The position numbers were made by a program, and so were the translations under genes. From the NCBI GenBank assembly GCA_905478665.1, contig CAJQJL010000012.1, positions 1 through 41,644 of the forward strand: 41,644 bases of DNA, written 5' to 3'. Positions 37,001 to 41,644 of this stretch are shown here, in pieces. The notes below the pieces were generated by a model. That model saw nothing but the letters and a program-made list of their open reading frames with translations, was not told the DNA's origin and searched no databases. Numbering within the stretch: position 1 is the stretch's first letter; each line of letters opens with the position of its first letter. Source of the stretch: an uncultured Flavobacteriales bacterium (lineage in GTDB: Bacteria; Bacteroidota; Bacteroidia; Flavobacteriales_D; Crocinitomicaceae).

Positions 37001-40000
37001 CCAACATTGATCCAATTGGACTCTCAGTGAATATTGTGGAACCATATGTTTATACGCTGTCAGAAAATCAAGTTGACTTATCAGATCTTGACTTTGTGGC
37101 AGGAACTTCGGTTACATGGAAGGATTTCATGGATGAATTGGATAATATTTCGCCAGTCAACTATGATCTGTCTCCCCTAGGAGGTGAAAATTCCGTTGAC
37201 CATATAATTTGGGGGAATTTATTAGATGATGGGCTCGGTTGCAATTATGACAATTATATTTTTGGAACAATTTCAGTTCCATGGCTTAATGGAGCTGGAA
37301 ACCCTGAAAACACGAATTTCAATTATTACTTTATAATTGACGGGACAACAATATTGGCAGGACTCGCATCTTCTCAACTGTCTTCAGAGGAAGTTAAGGA
37401 GCGGGGATTAAGAGCATTCGCATATTTCTGTGACAATACAACATGTAAAGGAGTAGCGAACCCCTATGAATTCAGAGCGACAGTAATTCTTCCCGGTTGG
37501 GCAGATAGGTCAAAAGACTACAATTACCGTGAATTTTCTGAAGAAATCATTCGTTTAGAAGCACCAGCGCACGTTGCAATGGACATTAAATGGGTGAATC
37601 GCACTCAGATGAAAGAATTTGAGCTTTGCTATCATGATTGGCTAGTTGCACAAGGGTTATATGTTGAGTTGGATCGTCAACTCAAGTTTGATGATGCGAT
37701 CAATGAAGAATTGGTTATATCGTCAATAATACCTAATTCCGGTGAGTATGATTGGTTACTAGCAAACACGAATATTTCTGAAGCCTACAACGAAATGGTT
37801 GAGCATGGAAATTGCGTGATTGAAAAACTCAATAATCTTGTTGATATTTATCAGTCCAAGTACAAGACTGTGGTTCGAAACGATCAGTACTTTACAGGTG
37901 ACAGCACTACCAATGGATATGTCATGGCATGGGTGTCTGATGCAGCAGACGGAAGTGTATTAGAGTTGGCAGAAATTATTTCGGGAGAGCTTCCGGCGTT
38001 CTTAGGATTCTATACTGGTCAGGCAATGGAACCTGGTCTTGGATTGGTTGATCCAATGGAGACATTTGACCCAGGAGATTTTGTCGTAATTGATAATACT
38101 GCGGTAGAGGCTGGTATATGGTCATTTACCGTTAAAACATATAGTGATACAGGTCAGGTTTCCTGTACTGATGTTACAATTGAAATAATTCCAGATTTAG
38201 AATCATTTTATACAATTTATCCAGAGTGTTATACGCACTTGAACATCGGAGATATATTATCAGATATTCACGATCCAAATGGTTTAGTGTTCTCTGCTTT
38301 ATTACAAGGTGGAACCCTTCCGCCATATCTGAAATTGCTTGAAAATCATGGAGATGTGATGCTTTGGGCGGCGTCACATTCTTTAGATGAAACATTGTAT
38401 CAACCCGGTGACATTGTTGTTGATGCAGTAGTTCCAACTTCAGTAAATGATACAGCAGCAGTTGGACCACCAGCAGATTTTACAGCTGCGTTGACTATTA
38501 AGATTACCGATATAACAGGTGGTATTACCGTATTGTCCGGCTCGAGTCAAATGGACGATCCATATAATCCGGGAACTCCTATTTTAGGTGCCTTCCCAAT
38601 AGTATTAGTTTATGGTAATGCACAGTTGATACAAACGAAAGGCACTTGCCCTCCAGTTCCAGTTTCCCTAGGCTATGCACATGTTGCAACATTTGATCTA
38701 ACGAATCCGATTTATCCGAACCCGGATGATACCCTATTGGAATTTGCTGATGGACATGAAAGCGAAGGTGTTTTACTTAGTACGTATAGCTTATTAGCTA
38801 TTCCGGGAAGTGGAATCGCCGCACGTCTTACAACAGATGGCAGAGTTCAGGTGTATGTTGCTGTTTATGGTGACTTTAAATTGTATGTTGAAGGACTAAC
38901 ACCGGATGCACAGGGAGTGGTGACCATTCCTGTTACACAATTGGCCGTAACTGATACCTGTGGATTTTCAAATACTTGGGCAGGTAATATATGTGTTAAA
39001 CAAGACATCGAAGCAACAGCACTTGAAGACATTACTTCCTGTGCTGGGAAGTACGGGACTTCACCAGCCATTGTAACAATTACAGACCCTCAAGATGGAG
39101 GATTATTTAGCTATGTACTCAGCGCTGGAGTTCAAAGCGATTTGGCTGCAATGGGAATTACCCATCAGTTAGTTTCCGTTGGTAACCCTGTGAAAAAGGA
39201 ACTGGTATTTAATGTTTCTAGTGCTTCTCTATTCTTATCTGAGGTTGAAAATGTAAACATCTTCAATTCAACTGAAGTTGTAAATGGACTTGAGGTCAAT
39301 GTCTATGAATTTGATGTTGAAACGTACGATATTTATGGAGGATATTCATTGGTATCAACGAAAATATATGGACCAGTAAACAAACCTTTCGAATGCCTGA
39401 AGGAATTCCCTGATGGAACTTCATACTTGGCATATTTGTACAATGTTCCAGATTATAACCCAATCTTGAAGTATATTCCTTCAACGTCAGGAATTGGTAA
39501 AACAGTCATGAGTTTTGAAGATGACAATGGGATTGAATCTATTTCATGTAGCTGTGTAGATTGTAATGGAAACCCATTTCCTGTGGCTAACCACCCTTGG
39601 ATGGCGAACTCGAAGAATAAATTCATTATAGAAGAGACCCAGTATGGGGTTGATGTAGAGTTTTCTGGAGCGAATAAAAATCAAGCGCCTGAGCAAGCAC
39701 CAAAGGCAAAAGGTGGCAAACAGCCGAGCTCTAATAAGCCAAAGGTATCGGAAAAACCAGGAAAAGTAGGAGGTCCGATCGCTGGATCACCAGAAGAATA
39801 TCTGGTTGGATATGTGAATGAAATAGGATATCCTTACTCACCATTTGTTCCACCAACACCAAATTGTGATTGTCTGACATCTAAAGGTCTTTCTTTGGAC
39901 ACAAGTAACAATAGAATCTATGTTTCGAACGCTAAGCTATTTGCAGAAAAAGCTGTTGGTACAACCAAATTTTCGATTCATGTGGTTGATGGTTGTGGAA

Positions 40001-40848
40001 TTACTTCATGCAAGGAAGTTAGCCTTGTGATAAGTGATGATAAAGAGTCCTATTATTTGGATGTAAAGAACAAAAGCTTCTTGAATACCCTCAATGGAGG
40101 AGATATTTTGGCTTATCCAGAAGATCCAGATGGACAAATTACCAGAGCAAGTTTAATTCTCTATAATCCTGATTCAGAAGAAATGGCGATGCCTGAATTG
40201 GCATATACATTAATTCCGCCAGGAACAGCCTTTAACAAAAAAACTGGCGAAATAAAGGTGTTAGAAACGATTCCATCTGTAATGGAATACGTTGGCAATG
40301 AAAACGTACAGAAATCAAAACAGGAATTAGAAGCTGGTTTTGAGAAGAAAGCACCCAATGAAGCTGGTCATTCAGTTTTTGAAAAGAGTGGTGCATCTGA
40401 AAAGCGAGCAGGAACGGCAAACAGAAAGTCAGATTGGGCCTTACAAAACGAAGATGTAAAGATTGAGCCAGCAAAAGCAAAATCTTCTAGATACGATCGT
40501 AGTTGGGTTAAAGAATCACCATGGATCGAGCACAAAGGGAATTTGACTTCTGGAAAATGGACAATTTATGTGTTAACCAAAGATATTTTTGGTGGACTTT
40601 CCATTGCCAAGTGCGTTATCATTATCAAGAAAAACCGTGTAATAAAAGGTGTCGGAGAAAGTGCTGGAACAAGAGATGGATATGCGGGAGTGAAGAACAA
40701 CCTTAAGGATAATTACAGCAATATTTTGGTTAAATCCGTTGACGTTGATATTGAAAGCAGCCAAGTGCAAATTGAAAATGAGGTTATTCAAGGCCTTGAA
40801 ATCGAAGGATTGAATCAAATAAATAGCTCAAAAGCGAGGAAATTATGA
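34051..40848 (+). CDS. Pvc12-like baseplate protein fused to beta-sandwich repeats
   Basis: This is a 2265-residue protein. The N-terminus has 'WTDYNEHDPGITLLEVLAYAITDLGYR' (the HDPGITLLE signature is residues 44-52), the hallmark of Pvc12/gp6-like wedge proteins. Helical and mixed regions run to about residue 1270. From about 1280 onward the chain is beta-rich, with repeated Ig/cadherin-like units: 'PGDFVVIDNTAVEAGIWSFTVKTYSD', 'LNIGDILSDIHDPNG', and 'GDILAYPEDPDGQI'. Scattered Cys (CSCVDCNGNP, PNCDCLT) occur there. Two Lys/Ser/Pro linkers lie at about 1872-1909 and 2082-2155. The C-terminal part may form an outward cage or adhesive arms; that is inference. It overlaps the next gene by 4 bases (ATGA). 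The length is well above that of typical Pvc12. Confidence 0.82.
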   Translation: MQEFITIEKDPELNSSQDYKALREMGLKHIESLSSAFWTDYNEHDPGITLLEVLAYAITDLGYRTGHDVKDLLTAEQEAFNNHQDTFHKATEILPCNQVTELDLREILIDIKGVRNAWIKIAETFENDYYVDYDESVLSMTDPASSTTEELVTNLNGLYHIIVEFDRLVIPMDQDLADRLTQEQGVLEEARAKLLEYRNFCEDYFIDDVHELSGTPSRKVIEKPKGFEKIVLWADIEVYPDSEMEKVHAQVYFDVEQFLIPYVSFFSMKERIDAGKTVDEIFEGPLLAHGFIDEEELEDITLFERIHTSDLYQVIMDVPGVKAIKTLKVANYLSDDGIAHNSDATIEDTNGDLDLSKLLTERGEEWCLELSSDMDTCTFYELLLATVTTEASDAINKTVKFYTGENSVPVSLDTAKTLDELNILRQNDRKRRERLDQMSFELEVPEGDYQEVNNYFPVQNELPLVYGTGLDGLAEEETEERKAQAKQLKAFMLFFEQLLTNYLAQLHNVRFLFSWDESIDKTYYTQLLEDVKDRGLLYVEEYDSSPLSPAGILDESALKDLIQKDTESSEVFFDRRSRFLNHLIARFNEKFVEYSTIMHSINLEDRLLTDKAKFLRDYDLISMNRGKGFDYSALRPVTSTFEDVATYPDVWDTKNVTGYQHRISRFLGYCDESRRFLYSGHDMRIEQIQVNIDPTVALEYRYVLTIDADTGLEIYGDQHPTSDDAITQFNELIENEGKGNVTNFSHPTQHWFRIDSTVPVAPLGNSKVYASAAERDAALALVDAYFLDVITFETDFYEDGGTNLWHYTVKVSSAVPPFFINGIGQPTLPEAETALDDFLNAVNNDTVGFSLPALGQISNNEYYFQVTDGGGGGVIAISDFAGSREDSGAWMLLAQEFFSNAIGYLNSEAGIHVVEHILLRPKTDNYSLLAVDVKQYDSIETEENPPVAYPFDYDGVYKLSDNDTGEALYDQQYYLCEEVDLSSPNIDPIGLSVNIVEPYVYTLSENQVDLSDLDFVAGTSVTWKDFMDELDNISPVNYDLSPLGGENSVDHIIWGNLLDDGLGCNYDNYIFGTISVPWLNGAGNPENTNFNYYFIIDGTTILAGLASSQLSSEEVKERGLRAFAYFCDNTTCKGVANPYEFRATVILPGWADRSKDYNYREFSEEIIRLEAPAHVAMDIKWVNRTQMKEFELCYHDWLVAQGLYVELDRQLKFDDAINEELVISSIIPNSGEYDWLLANTNISEAYNEMVEHGNCVIEKLNNLVDIYQSKYKTVVRNDQYFTGDSTTNGYVMAWVSDAADGSVLELAEIISGELPAFLGFYTGQAMEPGLGLVDPMETFDPGDFVVIDNTAVEAGIWSFTVKTYSDTGQVSCTDVTIEIIPDLESFYTIYPECYTHLNIGDILSDIHDPNGLVFSALLQGGTLPPYLKLLENHGDVMLWAASHSLDETLYQPGDIVVDAVVPTSVNDTAAVGPPADFTAALTIKITDITGGITVLSGSSQMDDPYNPGTPILGAFPIVLVYGNAQLIQTKGTCPPVPVSLGYAHVATFDLTNPIYPNPDDTLLEFADGHESEGVLLSTYSLLAIPGSGIAARLTTDGRVQVYVAVYGDFKLYVEGLTPDAQGVVTIPVTQLAVTDTCGFSNTWAGNICVKQDIEATALEDITSCAGKYGTSPAIVTITDPQDGGLFSYVLSAGVQSDLAAMGITHQLVSVGNPVKKELVFNVSSASLFLSEVENVNIFNSTEVVNGLEVNVYEFDVETYDIYGGYSLVSTKIYGPVNKPFECLKEFPDGTSYLAYLYNVPDYNPILKYIPSTSGIGKTVMSFEDDNGIESISCSCVDCNGNPFPVANHPWMANSKNKFIIEETQYGVDVEFSGANKNQAPEQAPKAKGGKQPSSNKPKVSEKPGKVGGPIAGSPEEYLVGYVNEIGYPYSPFVPPTPNCDCLTSKGLSLDTSNNRIYVSNAKLFAEKAVGTTKFSIHVVDGCGITSCKEVSLVISDDKESYYLDVKNKSFLNTLNGGDILAYPEDPDGQITRASLILYNPDSEEMAMPELAYTLIPPGTAFNKKTGEIKVLETIPSVMEYVGNENVQKSKQELEAGFEKKAPNEAGHSVFEKSGASEKRAGTANRKSDWALQNEDVKIEPAKAKSSRYDRSWVKESPWIEHKGNLTSGKWTIYVLTKDIFGGLSIAKCVIIIKKNRVIKGVGESAGTRDGYAGVKNNLKDNYSNILVKSVDVDIESSQVQIENEVIQGLEIEGLNQINSSKARKL

Positions 40849-41644
40849 CAGACAAAATTGCAGCTGCGCAGGCGATTCATATAACAGATTTGTCAAGTCT
40901 AATAAGACTTCAGCAGCCACTTGAGGAATTAAATACGAAACGAAATCAAGAGGACAATGAGGCGACATTAAATTATGTAAATGCCTTTCTAGATATTCTA
41001 GACAAAGAACTCAATACACCATCTGAATATAAGAAATACGTATTCGGAGAAAAGGAGCATTATGTTTTTGTTCAAATGATATCACGCCTTGAATTAGTGG
41101 CGAGCAGGATTCAAGAGAAAAAGGCTTTGGAATGTTCAACCGACAATTTGGATGAACTTAAGTTTATCCAAGAGGAGCTCAATTTTTTCGTTGATCTCTA
41201 CTATGTTTTAGTAACAAGTTTAATTGACCTCGCTTCAATTCGTAAAAAAGATTTGGAGCAAGGTACACCTTATGACAAATTGTTGGATACTGTTAAGATT
41301 CATATGAGTTATATCGGGGCGTATCCAGAATTGCAGGTTTTAGTGAAGGAATTGGATGAAAGATCAAGTGATTATCCTGACCATCCGATGCTTCAGGATA
41401 AAATAAAGACCTTACTCCAGTATTCGCCTTTTAAAGAAGGAGATTTCCTTTTCACACACCCCAGATCGGTTACAGATTATAAAGAAGGAGATGTTTTAGT
41501 AGAGGTTCATCCTGAATCAGATCTAGTGAATTTTCAGACGAACAATTTGCCAAGTGGCTTAGTATTAGATGCCCATAATGGTGATATTGTTGTTCTTGAA
41601 ACCAAGAAACTGGTGCCAGGAAATTACAATGTTTTGGTTGAAAC
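40845..41644 (+). CDS. Unrecognised eCIS-locus protein with Ig-like end, 3' end missing
   Basis: This gene runs off the right edge; about 266 residues are visible. It starts at an ATG overlapping the preceding stop (ATGA). The first 180 residues are helical and acidic ('DLSSLIRLQQPLEELNTKR', 'LNFFVDLYYVLVTSLIDLASI'). Residues about 205-266 are beta-rich and close with 'LPSGLVLDAHNGDIVVLETKKLVPGNYNVLVE', the pattern of putative Ig/cadherin-like repeats ('LPSGL.LD...G.I'), like the repeats in the preceding gene. It might be an accessory fibre, cage or linker component, or a part of a surface-array protein. The family is not recognised and the full length is unknown. Confidence 0.7.
   Translation, partial: MTDKIAAAQAIHITDLSSLIRLQQPLEELNTKRNQEDNEATLNYVNAFLDILDKELNTPSEYKKYVFGEKEHYVFVQMISRLELVASRIQEKKALECSTDNLDELKFIQEELNFFVDLYYVLVTSLIDLASIRKKDLEQGTPYDKLLDTVKIHMSYIGAYPELQVLVKELDERSSDYPDHPMLQDKIKTLLQYSPFKEGDFLFTHPRSVTDYKEGDVLVEVHPESDLVNFQTNNLPSGLVLDAHNGDIVVLETKKLVPGNYNVLVE

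Noticed and set aside
17659..41644. Prophage interpretation
   Set aside because: No capsid, portal, terminase, integrase or lysis gene was found; gene content matches a headless contractile particle.

Overview
The window looks like a Bacteroidota chromosome, most likely Flavobacteriales. The signs are low GC, almost no Shine-Dalgarno-like sequences before starts, and several protein types typical of that phylum: a SprA-like 'GTEKVYIDG' outer-membrane protein, a PCHEDWDNM-type cysteine domain fused to a TonB C-terminal domain, and an 'LNEDGFVDYIRV' secreted protein. No rRNA, tRNA, CRISPR array, transposase or phage head/integrase gene was seen. No stretch longer than about 200 bases lacks a gene.

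Region 1 (1-3688, + strand) holds the 3' part of a large outer-membrane beta-barrel-like protein and a TonB-like protein. Region 2 (3816-9886, - strand) is mostly housekeeping: oligopeptidase B, a basic His/Gly/Lys-tailed secreted protein, the ribosome-assembly GTPases Era and Der three bases apart, and a small secreted protein of unknown function.

Region 3 (10074-41644, + strand) is an extracellular contractile injection system (eCIS; the Afp/PVC/MAC/AlgoCIS group) and runs off the right edge. It opens with a 1611-residue DUF4157 (eCIS core domain) protein. That protein has an acidic repeat region, an HELTH motif, a hydrophobic block and a basic cysteine-containing C-terminal part, so it is a candidate cargo toxin. 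Three overlapping, acidic, unrecognised ORFs follow, two of them paralogous in their C-terminal parts; they have the layout of immunity or cargo-adaptor genes. The particle genes come next: cap (Pvc16/DUF4255), an unknown partner, sheath 1, tube 1, sheath 2, sheath 3 (with a large insertion), two more tube proteins, a 54-residue Pvc6-like protein, the LysM hub protein Pvc7, the VgrG-like spike Pvc8, PAAR tip, gp25-like Pvc9, baseplate Pvc11, a tail-collar protein, a 2265-residue Pvc12-like baseplate/beta-sandwich protein, and the start of another gene. The AAA+ ATPase (Pvc15), tape measure (Pvc14) and any long fibre are not in the window and probably lie to the right.

The inferred working model is a tube stacked on a hub, spike and PAAR tip, surrounded by a sheath built from up to three paralogs, closed by Pvc16. 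The collar protein and the beta-sandwich part of the Pvc12-like protein are candidates for surface recognition, and the DUF4157 protein is the candidate payload. The most unusual parts are the payload with its three-gene tail, the sheath paralogs, and the Pvc12-like fusion.
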